Source of the DNA: Archilochus colubris
Lineage: Eukaryota > Chordata > Aves > Apodiformes > Trochilidae
Length of the DNA stretch: 64,000 nt
Direction of reading: 5' to 3'
Assembly: GCA_023079485.1 (NCBI GenBank)
Contig: CM041083.1
Span: 176,656,480-176,720,479, forward strand
Below, piece by piece: positions 13,001 through 25,984 of the stretch. Made by a program: the position numbers and the translations under genes. A model generated the notes under the pieces. It ran no database searches and was not told where the DNA came from. It saw nothing but the letters and a program-made list of their open reading frames with translations. Each line of letters opens with the position of its first letter. Position 1 is the stretch's first letter.

Positions 13001-15805
13001 CATTTGGAATCAGCCTGTTGTATTCCTTGTCCCAAACATATCCTGTTATCCATCCTAGCAAAAATTTCCTTTACTGTGTAGACTGCACAAGCCTCTGGAC
13101 AGGTTAATATGTCAGTCAGTAAAGGATGCTGAAAAGGCTGTTCTCACTCTCTGGAGTGCTGGAGAACAGCTCTTGGGGAGCTACCTTCTTTGCTTTCACA
13201 AAGCAATGACTTCTGCCCACAAAAGCAACAACTATGTTGAAGCTGGCTCGGTTCAAGTCCAGCCAAGAATAAGCCTGGGAAATGTTGACATGTTCCAGCA
13301 TGATTCCCAAAATCAGAGTCACCACATAGGACAACCATGATGAGATGCCCCAGTAGCGTTTTCTTAAAGTTGAGCTTTCTGCTCAGTGTGGTATTTATCC
13401 TTATAGAAATAAAACCCTACTTAGTTTGTTCTTTACTTAAAGAAGTTTGAATTCAAGTGGAAACGTTTCTTTCTTCTTATTTGTCACTGGTTTCCTCATT
13501 GGTTCTTTATATCACTTTTTCACTCCCTTTCCTTTAATGAAACAGATTTTACTTTAAGTTTTCAAATTAATTTTTCCTGGAAAGTTTGTATGCCTTCCAT
13601 TTCAAATTCAGACTGATCTTTTTGTACTGGCCTCCAGCCCATTCAGTTACTCTTCTTCTAACTCAAGCCTGGCATTTTTTTTGGCATATTGCACAATGCT
13701 AAATAAATATGACTAAATTGATACAAAAATTTGGTTTCTAATTCTAATTTTCCTGCTCAATAGATCATCAATATCACAGGGGCAGTGTGATGTTAGAGTT
13801 CAAATTCTTTACATAATCACTAAAATCAAATGTGAGCATCTGCTTTCCAAGCAGTCCTACACGGCCAGTGGGTGACTGATTGGCACATACAGAATATGGC
13901 CAACACTCTTCTGTCAATGCTTTTTCACACTTTCTAGAAAAGAAATGGTCCAACCAGGCAGCCTGGCCCCACAAATCTGGAAGGCTACCATGCAAAATGG
14001 AAGGGCACGGCTTACCAGCAGAAAGGCTTACACTGGTGAGTTTAACGAGCAGGAATTTACTGCCCCCAAAAACAACCTAGTATCTTAGTTTCAATTTTTG
14101 CTAAATTATTATCTTTGTAGATGCCAATGAGTACTATTTTACTGCTGTTTTCTAAGTGCTCACATGAAAAATTTCCACCTACCTGTAACTGATAATCACA
14201 CCATATGCATCACCCTTGCATGGCACAGCATAAATAAGTTTCTAGGTTCAAGGTGACTTAAACAGTCATTTCTGTCAAAAAATTCATGTAAAGTAGTGAA
14301 GGAATGGCAATTAATAAAATGAATGCAGCTTACAGAAGAAAGTAAAGTAGCGTAGGGAATGAAACTAGAGCTGCAATTCCCAGCTTTTGGAAAGCCACAT
14401 TCTGCTCTAATGAAAACTCATGCAGAGGCTGAATAAACTGAGATGTATTCATGCAATAAAAGTTTGGTCAGCACAGAAGAATGGCATATCAGCTTCACTG
14501 ACCCAACTACAACTGATGTAGTGTCATCATTTTAGCTGGTGCTTAATTTGGCCTGTTAATCTTAAATATTTTATGAAATGTTAAAAATTATACAGCCCAG
14601 ATGTACCCTGAATAAACTGGAGTAGATTACTCAGCAAATAAAACTACACCAGACAACTAGAACATTTCATAAGCATGAATTTCAGCTATTTTTTAAGGTT
14701 ATGACAGAATTTTCTCAAGGAAAACAACTGCCCATTTTTAGGCATTTTCTAATATACCAGCCATGTAGTTTGTCACAATGCTTTAACACACACCAAACAA
14801 AAAAAACCAAAATGTGTAAAATTCTGGTTTCATCCACAAGGTGTATAGCAAGGATTTCAATGATAGGTATTTGTTATTAGTTTAGCACACCTCTAGTAAT
14901 ACCTGGCATGGTAAGCAGGTAATATGTGCATTATTCCAAAAGTCAAAACCTATCACGATTACATTATCAGCAAACCCAAATTCAGGCCAGATTTCATAAC
15001 ACCATAAATCACGGCGTAAAAATTGTCCTAAGGACTCAGTTTTATATATGGAGGAAATCCAGAACAAAGCATAAAGCTAAACAACCTTAATGCCACAGTG
15101 CAAATCCAAACTCTGTTTATTTAAAACAACTGAAGCCTAATTGCTACATTATAATACAACTGTTCTCAGAAAACCAATCATACTTCATACACATTATATA
15201 CCTGTGTATTCACACTCATCTACAAGGAGATTTTTTCCAACACTCTTATGTCCTGATGGTTATCATTTTGAGTATATAATACTATGAACCCTTAGCAGGA
15301 GAACATGATCCAAACATATTTGGGAGCAAGAATGAAATCACTGGCAGACCTTCTGTCTGCTTTTATTGTCATCATTACAAAGATGAAAATTAAGTTGAAG
15401 TTTTATTTTGTTTCCTCTTCTTTCCCAGTGAAAGTACTGATTATGAAAAATGCTATTGCTACTATAAATCTCACTGCTGGGACAAGTTAGGTCACAGGTA
15501 AACTTCAGGTCTGCTGCTGACCACATCCTCTTGTTTAACATGTCAGCTGAGGAATGCTGTCTTACACCACTCACTTCTGAGAGTGATACCTTTTCAGCCA
15601 TTATGCTGATTGTACTGAGCACATCACAGGTTGTTTTCCCAAAAAAAGATGAAACCAACAATTCATTCTCAGTAAAACTCTTTTTGTAATCATGCAGCTT
15701 AGCAGGGAGGACATGAAGTATATTTTCTGGAGAGGTTGTTTGCCAAACTTATATAGTGCTTTTTATGAAATAAGTATTTATCTCTCTATTCCCATTTCTA
15801 CAAGC

Positions 15806-16160
15806 AGAATCACAGAATCAGCCAGGTTGGAAAGGACCTCTGAGATCAACAAGTCCAACCCTTGATCCACTGCCACTGTGGTTCCCAGACCATGGCACTG
15901 AGTGCCACATTCAGTCTCTTTTTAAAAACCTCCAGGGACAGAGAAACCACCACCTCCCACGGCAGCCCATTCCAATGCCTGATCACCCTCTCTGTAAATA
16001 ATTTCTTCCTAATATCCAACCTAAACATCCCCTGGCAGAGCTTAAGTCCATACCCTCTTGTCTTATTGGTAGCTACTTGGGAGAAGAGACCAACCCTCCC
16101 CTGGTTACCCCCTCCTTTCAGGGAGTTGTAGAGAATGATGAAGTCTCCTCTGAGCCTCTT
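15806..16160 (-). mobile_element. CR1 LINE fragment, 3' part (split by LTR)
   Basis: It starts with AGAATCACAGAATCAGCCAG, the reversed CR1 3' end, and reads back through the ORF2 tail; the minus strand encodes FRLDIRKKLFTERVIRHWNG and SLEVFKKRLNVALS. It breaks at 16160 exactly where a solo LTR enters and continues at 16372. The frame is open for 60 codons here, so it looks less decayed than the copies at 1 and 12.6 kb. Confidence 0.92.
16155..16160. repeat. Target-site duplication, left copy (CCTCTT)
   Basis: Direct repeat immediately left of the TG end of the solo LTR, identical to the copy at 16372-16377. In uninterrupted CR1 this motif occurs once, in GAGCCTC(C)TTTTCTCC. Confidence 0.85.
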
Positions 16161-16371
16161 TGTAGAGAAACAAGATAAACCAGGTGCCTCGAATTGCCAA
16201 AGAGTGGGTGTGAGTCCACCTGTGCCTGGTTAGGGCAGGCCCCCTATTACCAGGGGGCCAATAAAGGTGGGACACACACCCCCAGTGAGAGTGAGCTTGC
16301 TCTGGTGTGAGGCAATGGAGAGGCCAGCAGCTCGTGGAGCCTCTGGAGCAAGAAAGGCTCCTCCAGCTACA
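16161..16371 (+). mobile_element. Solo LTR of an endogenous retrovirus, 211 bp, nested in CR1
   Basis: The insert starts TGTAG and ends CTACA, a perfect 5-bp terminal inverted repeat with the retroviral TG...CA ends. It is flanked by identical 6-bp direct repeats CCTCTT (16155-16160 and 16372-16377), and removing it restores continuous CR1 sequence. It has an AATAAA at 16260-16265, setting its sense as plus, just after an 8-bp-stem hairpin. There is no internal region, primer-binding site or gene, so this is a recombination-derived solo LTR. A 6-bp duplication is typical of alpha/beta-like (ERVK-class) elements in birds; the class assignment is inference. The LTR is short for a retrovirus. 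Confidence 0.88.
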
Positions 16372-16377
16372 CCTCTT
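16372..16377. repeat. Target-site duplication, right copy (CCTCTT)
   Basis: Direct repeat immediately right of the CA end of the solo LTR. CR1 sequence resumes here (CTTCTCCAAACTAAGCAACC). Confidence 0.85.
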
Positions 16378-16565
16378 CTCCAAACTAAGCAACCCCAGTT
16401 CCCTCAGCCCTTCCTCACAGGACTTGTGCTGGATCCCTTCACAGCCTCCTTGCTCTTCTCTGGACCTGCTCCAGCACCTCAATCTCCTTCCTGAACTGAG
16501 GGGCCCAGAACTGGACACAGGACTCAAGCTATGGCCTCACCAGCGCTGAGTACAGGGGAAGAGTA
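16378..16565 (-). mobile_element. CR1 LINE fragment, continuation beyond the solo LTR
   Basis: This is the 5'-ward remainder of the CR1 copy at 15806-16160: AACCCCAGTTCCCTCAGCCC, CTGGACCTGCTCCAGCACCT and GCTGAGTACAGGGGAAGAG are standard reversed CR1 words. The copy is 5' truncated near 16565; a few bases beyond are ambiguous. Confidence 0.88.
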
Positions 16566-18819
16566 CAGAACAGCACTGAGTACAGAACAACTTTAAGCTC
16601 TCTTTTATCTGTAAGGGAAAAATTTAAGCATGAAAAGAAAGAAGATGCCGAGATGCTTCAAATCTGGATACAGAGTTAGAGGGTGAAGATGGAAGAAGCT
16701 GTATAATTGAAGACAGATAAAATGGAAGATTATTATTACTGAACACTGATATTGAGATATCTGTAAAACCATCCAGCCTGCTTGGATATCTGTGAATCTG
16801 GCACATGAATTAACAAACCCTGCACCTTCTTGCGTGCTCTATTACTTCATGAGTTAAGAGGCATGTTAGCATCTTGGAAAAAAGATTTTTAAAACAATTC
16901 TGGCAAACGTGTGTATGAGTACTTCTCATTAGTCCCACTAATGTCAGTGGATTTACTGCCTCAGAGATTGGTGAGTAAGGACAAATTAAGGTGAAAATGA
17001 TACATTTAAGGTTAAATAAAGGTTAACACCCAGGCTTCAGTAATTTTTGTTGGTGGTGTGGTCGATTTCTGAAACCTGAAAAGCTGCATGGTATTTCCTT
17101 CCTAATTTTAAAATCCATCTTTCAAAAAGATATCATCAGTTATCAGAACTCAAATTGCATAATATAATATGCTTTGCTAATTGCTAATAAAAGGTATAAA
17201 GGGAACGTAATCTTAACTTATGGGGTTCAGAGAAACTGTAAGGCATTTAAGAGCAGCACACCTAAGTGTGTTACTGCAAGTCTGGGAAGAGTAAATGACT
17301 TAACAGGAGTCACACTAAAGTCAGTATCCCTAAACTTAAAGATCCCATTCATAATTTCAGTTATAATTCCAGTCTTTATATTTTTAAGCAGATGTACCCA
17401 GCCAATATCTTTTTAATTAGTCTGTAGTACACTGAATAGCAAATTTTCTCAGATGGACTCAATACCACATGCTCCCATACATGTCCAAAGTGGAAGGCAC
17501 AATATAACCATTTTACAGAACTCTCAGGATTCAGACGAGAGCAGAATAAATCACTCTTGGAACAAGCTGTGTACCAGGCTTCATTAGTTATAATTACCCC
17601 CAAAATATGCTCAGCAGAATGCACACGTGTCATCTGGGAGTGACACACAATAGAGTGGGCAACTTATAAACTCCTCCAAGCACAGAAAGAGTCCATAAAA
17701 CAACTGGCTTGTGCATTTGGATTCATGTGATAACACCTCCTATTGCATAAGCCACCAGATGACACAGATGGGGAAAATCCAAACAAGGAACATTTCTTTT
17801 GTATAGGCATTGGACTTCATTTGATGCCTATTCAACCAACAAGCAGAGAAAGCTGAGTATGAAACACTAGATCTTTGTCTTTTTCATTTCCCAGATTGTG
17901 CTACACTTGCTTAAAATAATGAAATGTATAGTTTTAAATATTTTGAACATAATGACTTAAAGAAAAAAGCACACAGAGAAAGAAAACAAAAGAGGATGCT
18001 AAATTTAACATGCTTATAGACAGGCAGAAGCAAACACTAAGGGAACTAAGCTTTAAAAGGAAGCATTTATAATATAATATTAAATGTCATCTCCTTTTTA
18101 TACATCCTTTTCATACTACCAAAAGAGTTGAGTAGTGACTGAATGAAGACCTTTGACAACACATATCAGCAATCAGATCTATTATTTTCTGGAGAAAACA
18201 ATATTAATCAACACTATTTTCATGGAGCAGATTACCTTTCCTTTCAGAATTACTATAGAACCAAACAGGTTGAAATTATTGCAATACCTTAATTTACTCT
18301 GTGAAAGTGCTCTTCCTGTAGTTTCTTCCAATCATAACTATTTTCCACCTGGGATGTTCCAACTTCATACCAAATGCATATATTCTTGTAATATGCTTCC
18401 TTGCATCCATAATACTATAGTGTTCCTGGTCCTCTCATTAAATGCTTTTCCACATCTTTTCTGTAGTTTTGTATTATTACCCACTGCTATGGAGATTTCT
18501 CACATGAATATGTTGTTGGGAAGTACTTGATTACTGTAATGAACCTATGCTTTTCTCAGAAGGAAACTTATTCATATCCAGCTCACTGTACACACTGGTT
18601 TAGTGGCAAATATGCTCAAATTGAACATGCTCATGTCATTTTTTTTAATGTGAATATGGAAACATAGGTCGTTTGGAGATTTCATGTGTAGGCTTCTGCT
18701 TGAGTACTCATTGATATGAATGCCCATGTGTGTATTTATTTCTATATTCTAGTGTATGAAAAATACACATATAAAAATACAGACACCCATCTGCATATAC
18801 CCTCAAAAAGCACCCTACC

Positions 18820-18833
18820 CCTCTAGGTGGCAG
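18820..18833 (+). promoter_or_regulatory. CTCF-like site
   Basis: CCTCTAGGTGGCAG agrees with the CTCF core CCASYAGRKGGCRS at 13 of 14 positions (T for A at position 3). It lies in AT-rich intron about 10 kb upstream of MAB21L1, where a boundary or loop anchor would be plausible. Binding is unproven. Confidence 0.45.
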
Positions 18834-21800
18834 ATAGAGTGCTTACACTACGCTGCATTCCTGACATGATGTTAAGAAACTGTGTGATTGCCTCACATCT
18901 GTTAGCTACTTCCAAGGAAACCTAGAAAGTGATTACAAACATCTAACTGAAGAATATATTTAAATTGCAACTTAAAATTAACCACATGACCCCAGGTCTT
19001 GTGAAACCATTTATACCCATGAAATAAATACCCAGTTTTGATATTGTGGACTCCAACTGCGGGTCACTGATTTAGAGGGGTAACACAAACTGTCATGGAG
19101 AGAACTCTGTATATCCACAGCACGTAAGATCAATTAAGGTCTATTATAAATAGCATCAGTTAACCTGTGATCTGTCACATTTGTGCACCAGTAACACTAT
19201 GTGGATGTAAGCAAGGACAGGATTTGGCCCGCTTGGCCCCATTTCCTTGCAGTGGAAGTGAGAGGTCAGCTTCAGTATTCATGCATTCGACACTGGCAAA
19301 CTCTTTACAGTGCTCACAGGCACAGTGGCAGCAATTTCCTAGTTCTAAAATATCAGTGAAGCACAAATACTTTGTGAATACAAGCTGCTAAGGTATTATT
19401 TGAAGTCCATGCCTTCTTCTTTTCTTTTTTCTTTTTCTTTTTTTTTTTCCTTTTTTAAAGAAACAGATATTGAAAGTATCCCAGCTAATAATTTCATTCT
19501 GACACTTGAGTTTAAAAGGTTAAGTTACTATCTGAAGAAAGGTAATCTGGCTGCCTTTCATAGCAGCCTGCAAGCTCTGCAATCTGCATAGAGAGGGGCA
19601 TTTGTCATCATTAGCTGAGCAGTGACAGCTGGCACCTAGGGTGTCCCAGATTCAAGAAGTGGCAAAGGCACTCTCTCACCTTAAGTTGCCATTAAGTACA
19701 GCTTCCTAAGGAGCTATAGTTCCTTTTTGTTATACAGCATGAAGTAACAACAGTGAATGTGTAACTATTTTCTTTGGTATGTGCAATGGGATGATAAACA
19801 ATTAGCAGTTTCCTTTGGACAAAAGATAGGAGGTTTATTATATCAGCAAACATCTAATTCGTGCAATTTGAAAATAATTACAAGTGGCTCAAAATTAGGA
19901 CAGTGTATTTCCCTTCAATTTGTTTATGGACATGACAAATCATGAATAAAACACATATTTTAACTAGAGGTTTAATACTGCCACTTCAAGCTAGGAATGC
20001 CTAATTACTTTAAAAAGACAGGTTATGAGATATAGGGAGAAAAATTGTTCTCTGCTGGCATACAAGCTAATATAGTACATTAATGCTTTGAAAGAATACC
20101 TGATCGAGCACTATTTTAAGAGCAGCTTTAAGAAATGTAAAGAATATTCTCAGACTGTGTTTAACAGCTAAGTTTGCCACATTTTTTTTCCAAATGAGTT
20201 ACATGAGATTTTGCAAATGTATTCGTATTTGAGAGTATTCAATAAATGCAATGTGTAAAAAGTCTAGGGAAGAAATCATGCTCATATTACCATCAATTAA
20301 TCAATCTCTGAAAGGTTGAAGAAATTATTTGTGAAAACTACAAGTTCCTGATTTGCTTAAATTTATACACATACACAAAAAAAATAACCAAACAAAAGAA
20401 AAAAACCACCAAAAAAATAAACAAACAAAAAAACCAACAAGTGTAATTTTTTTAAAAGAAGGGGGAAAACTAATTTCTCCACAGCCTCTCAAATTTGGAA
20501 ACATAGTCCATAATGCTAGATTTTGCATTATTATGTAAACTAGTTTTTCCCAAATAAAACTAATTTTTGTGTTAATGTAAAATCTATGCAAATACATGCA
20601 GTCATTTATCAGGAAAGCTGACAAGCATTCCATATTGGAGAGGGAAAATGAAACTGCCTCAAGAATAGAGGCAATTAATTATTTCTGTATTTTCTCTTCC
20701 TCTGTCTTGAGGCACAAAAGTTATCCATCCAGTTAAAACAGCAAATGAAATAAAGAGATTTTTTTTTTATTTAAACACATATGGCTTTTGCCTGCAATAC
20801 TGATCACCACAAGGTCTACAGATGCCCGTGGCTAAATTGTACACTGGCAGATGCACACAAGGGAAAACTGTGTTAATGCAGCGTGGTGAACAAAACAAAT
20901 GAAGAACTGAATTTCGGGGGGGTTAGGGAGAGGGGACTTCTTTAACCCCATTGAGATATGCAGTTTGCCTACCAAGACTGGATTAGGTTAGTTATAAATT
21001 TAACCTGAAAAGTTTTTTCTCACCCTCTCGTCAAAGGAAACATCGACAGAGTTCCACACAATGTTGTAAGATACGGATTATAACTAATGGGTTTGCCAAG
21101 ATAAATGGTTATATTATTTCACCTTTACAATTAAGGACTAATAATACATAATTAATGTACTCACAGAATATAATGAGAAAACTGTTGTCCAACATACTTG
21201 CTCTCATTTTTTACCTCCTTATGGAAGAAATCTCTTCAAGTGTAGATGAAAACTGCAAGCATTACAACACAACCTAGCACATGGGATATATTCCTGTGTG
21301 CTTCTGAGTGCTATTATGAGTTCTGCACTTTGTATTATTCCTTTTTATAAGGTTATTTTGAAATACTGAAGACAAAATCAGTCATTTCATTCCAGGAAAG
21401 AATTTGCACGAAAAAACAAGAAATGAAGATGGTAAAACATTCACTGAAAATAAGACAGAGTCGTCGATTGCCATAACTTCTCTCTTAATAGACCTGTACA
21501 CACTGCAGGACTTCAAAATTACCACTGTAATGACCGAATTAAAAATAGTAAATAATATAGTAAATGTATTTGGAGTATGCCATGCAACACAAATCCACCC
21601 CATTAAAACTAGTGTTGAGGAAAAAAAGAAGAAAAAAAAATTTCCCTGAAATTTCCCTTTACTTTTACGAAATAATTACTCTGTAACAACTGAAACAGTA
21701 AATAAATAAATAAAAAAAGGTTCAGAAATGTAAAATAATAAAAAAATCTCATTTGCCTCATCTAAATCAAAAGAGACTTAAGAGAAAACACTGTCACTAC

Positions 21801-24800
21801 CCTAAGAGATACACCATCTTTTTTTTCTTGTTTTCAGTGGGACTAATGTATTATAAACTATAATATACCCAAGTGGCAAAATCTTCTTCTACTACTAAGA
21901 AAAATCTATAGTAATACTGCTTTGAAATAAAGAGATATTTCAATAAGCAGCTAGTATTTCTCCTTCAACAACTGTGTTGGAGATTCATGAAACTGCAAGA
22001 CTAGGTTACTTCTGTAGTTTTTCCCATTACAATGATGCTGGCCCTGTGCCACTGAGGACCCAGTTCTGTATCTTCTCACACAGAGCTGGGCTGAAAAAAC
22101 AGCAAGGAGAGTAGGAAAGGCAGTAGATGATCTAGGTTAAGTTTTCAGATTCAACGAAGTGGAGAACTAGAATGATTTGCTGTTCTTAATGAGAGACTCA
22201 GTCCTCCCCTAGATAAAATATTATGCTTTACAATGTTAAGAAGGAAATATTCAAAGTGGTGGAGGGAAAATCAATACATTTCAAAGGGCAAAAGATTTAA
22301 GCATCGGTTTTCCTGAACAGATCTTCTGCTCTTCCTTAAGTAATAAAATGGTTAACATATTTATATTCCATTTGTAGCAAGGATATTCTTAGGACCAACA
22401 AACAAGTGTCTTTAGTAAGTAGGGTGCTTATATTTAAGATTGTGAAAAGATTCTGTACCTTTCAGGAGTTCCAGAAACAGTCCAGAATACATGGAAAGTA
22501 CATGAAAAATACAGTTGTGAGGTTTTGAAAGCATGGTCTTTCACTCATGTCTCTGAACAACCTCATCCTCTTCATAAAGGCTTTAAGCAGATTAGGAAAA
22601 CAATTTTGTAGGAGCATCTTGTTAAAATATGAAGAAAACAGCATGGTCCTATCTCGAGAAGCTAATTCAACACTTGCTAAAACATAATGAAATTAATAGG
22701 AAAGTTCTGCTTGACAGAAGACCACGTTTGGGCCAAAAATATATTTCCTCACCGGTGTACTTCTTGATACCTTAGGTATTTTATAGACACACTGTATTTC
22801 ATACTGTTCATGCATTAAGCTCTAAGTGTTGTCCCACTTTTGGCCCCTATCCTGCAAATAACTATCCATGCACTTAACTGTGAGCCTGACCTCACCAGAA
22901 CCAGCCAAATGTTTCGCTAACCATGTGTGCCTTGGCAGGAGCAGGGACTTCATAAGGTTCAATGAAAGGTATTAATCACTCATGACCAACTCACTCAACT
23001 CCTCCCTTCACCATTATTTGGAAAGAAAATAGCAGAAAGCTCTACTCTACATTCAAAAATAGAAGTCTGCACTGAAATATGCTAGGCGTGTCTTTTTATA
23101 GCTAAATTGAGATAAAGTGAGTTACACAGGTAATTTACCATACCCATGCCAAGGGAGAGGACAAGTTTGGTTTTGAGTTAGAGGGACTTAACATGTCCGA
23201 ACTACAAGCAGCATGAAAATTGGCAATAAACACCTAACATGACAAAATGTACATGAAAAGATGGTGCTTCCTTACAGCTTTATACAAGCTAGCATTCAGA
23301 GATGTTAGAGCAATATGTCTTCTGCTGTTTTCAATAGCTCTGGCAGCTACCTACAAGATGTAGCTTAGTTTGCTAGTAGATATGAAACCAGTTTACAGAA
23401 AAACATCGGTCACAAAAATAAGTATGTTCAAGACATACCACCTTCCCTTTTCAAATGGGTTGATAAGATGTAGGACTATGCATAAAACAGCACGAACAAG
23501 CTAACTGATGCCCTGATTTATATAATGATGCATTTCAAATGGCCCCACACTCCAACTTTGAATATTATATTTTCTAACGCCCTTGTTCTCTCTCAGACAA
23601 CTTCTTCCAGGGCTGGAAGTTACCAAGGGGAAAGGTTAGTTTAGATGTGAAGTCTTTGGGAGCTGCTCATCCAACACATACAGCTTTATTTTCAAGGTCA
23701 ACGTTGAATATTTTCAGACATTTAATCATATACAGCATGAGAGAGTAATGAGAGTTCTGCAGTGTGGGATGACCCACTACAGATGTAGTAGATTAAAAGG
23801 CGCTAATCCCCGCTGATTCCACACTCCTCTCACAGTTCAGCAGAAAAGAGCATTCTCTAGGCAGGAGATCTTGAAAGAACCAAGCAAACAAACAAAAAAA
23901 AAAGCACAACCAGTGTTGGACTGCTTAAATAAAACACTGTACTTTAAGGAATGTCTGGTTTTGGAGAAGCTGATGGAGAACTGAACCAAATGAATAATTC
24001 AGTGCATTTTTTTTTCCCTGCTTGAGTGTTCCTGCCCTTCTAGTTAAAAATACAGTTGTGCAAGCTCTATGTCTACTTTTGAGATGTAACATTTTAAAGA
24101 AAACAAATCAATTACTGAGTTTTTTTTTTCTTCACTGATTGCAGATTAGAAAAATCTAAAGCATTATCAGTTAATTTGTAAGATTTAGGATGGCCAAGCC
24201 CAACATTTATGCAAGTCCTTTTAATGGCTTTTTTCTTTTTAATGAGAATATATATACATGTTAAGTTTAACACTAATGAATGCTAATTGTGTACTATAAA
24301 AAAGGGGGCACATAATTTTTTTTTAAGTAAAAAATACTTGCATAAAACTGTAGATAATGGAGGAAAAATGTTTTTGTACCTAATTATACAGAAATGTATA
24401 CCCTAAAATCTAAGCAATTATATGTATAAGTGAATTAAAAATGCAGTTTTGCAAACACTGGTGCAACTTATATTTAAACAACTTTCATTTCTTTCTAAAC
24501 TTTAAAGCATAAACAAAAAGTAAACTACAAAACAATAGAAAATTGCTAATACCCTCAACCCCTATCACAAAAAAATGATGTTGCCTATTTTATATAATGT
24601 GACACTTAAAGCAGGCTCGGCACAAATATCTGTCTTTAGTTTTCTTACTTGAAAAAAAAAATATTTATTGTTGCTGGCAGGATGATATGGATGAAATAAT
24701 CAGGATGAATTAAGGGGGGGGAAGGGGAGAAAGAGAGCCAAGATATCAGATACATTCAATGAGCCTTCAAACTCACTTCAGCAGTAGGGGTAAATAATTT

Positions 24801-25576
24801 AATCATCTTGGTTTCGTTTTTTCTTAGCTCCCTAGTGCAATAGGCAGATATTAAAAAATAAAACTTTAAAATTCATGAGGAGCTGTGTGCAGAAGAACTC
24901 TCACTATATAATAAGAATTATAAAGTTGTATCAATGCAAGCACTCTGTGTACATATGCATCTGAATGTCCATTTTAACTCATGCTTTTCACCATTTGAAA
25001 ATGAATTGCTGGTGAAATTTATATATGGCCTTTTTTACTTTTTTTTAATTATTATTTTATTTAATTTTGGGGGCCTAGGTGAGTACCTGCAGTCAAAGAT
25101 TTTCAACACCATTTGACTTTTGGGTTAACATGAGCACTGCATTACTGTACCTTGAAAGATTCAAAATAACAAGCAGAGTCCATTATGCTGCTATAGTGCT
25201 CCCTAATTAGGGGAAAATACCTAGAAAACAGTAATTTTGTAAAAGTCACCAATATCATATGGTACCATTATCATGACAAATGATCAATCATCATTTTAAT
25301 GAGGTGATTTTAATCTCAGTTTTCCAGAACAACTCAATGCATATAAAAATAAAAATCCGTGATGAAAAGGTGTTCCTTCCTTTTCTAATTCATGAAGGAC
25401 TCCTTAATAACTACAGTGAAAAACTAACCATGGTTGTGGTCAGAAGCTTCGAAAACATTCATCTTTTGTATAATATTTAATCAGATAATAATTTTCAGAA
25501 TCTAGACCAAACCACCAACTTCTTGCCATGTTAAACGATCAGATCACCTCTAGGAGTTAAATTTCAGTGGTTGACT

Positions 25577-25591
25577 GGCGTCAGCGACGCC
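25577..25591. repeat. Small perfect hairpin GGCGTC-AGC-GACGCC
   Basis: A 6-bp perfect inverted repeat with a 3-nt loop and three CpGs, in otherwise AT-rich sequence about 400 bp left of the CpG island. Function is unknown. Confidence 0.5.
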
Positions 25592-25984
25592 TAAATCCGC
25601 AGATTTTCAAACTATCAAATGTTCATGTGGGAAAGGAAGTGATGTAGTGAAGTTAACAGCAACCTTTAGTGCTAAACATCACCCAGCCAAGGCTAAGGCA
25701 AATATTCCCTATGGCCACCAAGACACATCAAATACGTGTAACCTGAGTTACTTGATATCATAGGTTATCGTGGCATCCTCTACTGAAAGCTCTGGTTTAG
25801 GATATAAGACATGATTTTTATTTAAATTAATTTCGCCACACTTTGAAAATTAATACTTTTGACAGCTTAAAGGTACGACCTATCGCCTTTTGCCTTTATA
25901 AGCTGCATTTACTGAGGTAAAACCCACGGGGCAAAAATAAACAAAACATCCTGAAATATTTCCATCTTTAACGCGTAGCTCTGA

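Larger units (their letters stand above)
16566..25984. other. Long AT-rich intronic stretch, no gene seen
   Basis: No coding or RNA gene and no clear TE copy is recognised. It contains A/T-rich simple tracts (for example 20370-20445) and the CTCF-like site at 18820. The segment 24120-24310 is non-repetitive and AT-rich with several TAAT cores; it could be regulatory. Confidence 0.55.

Noticed and set aside
13250..13260. GGTTCAAGTCC, a tRNA B-box-like word
   Set aside because: No matching A-box, anticodon arm or acceptor stem around it, and no SINE tail.
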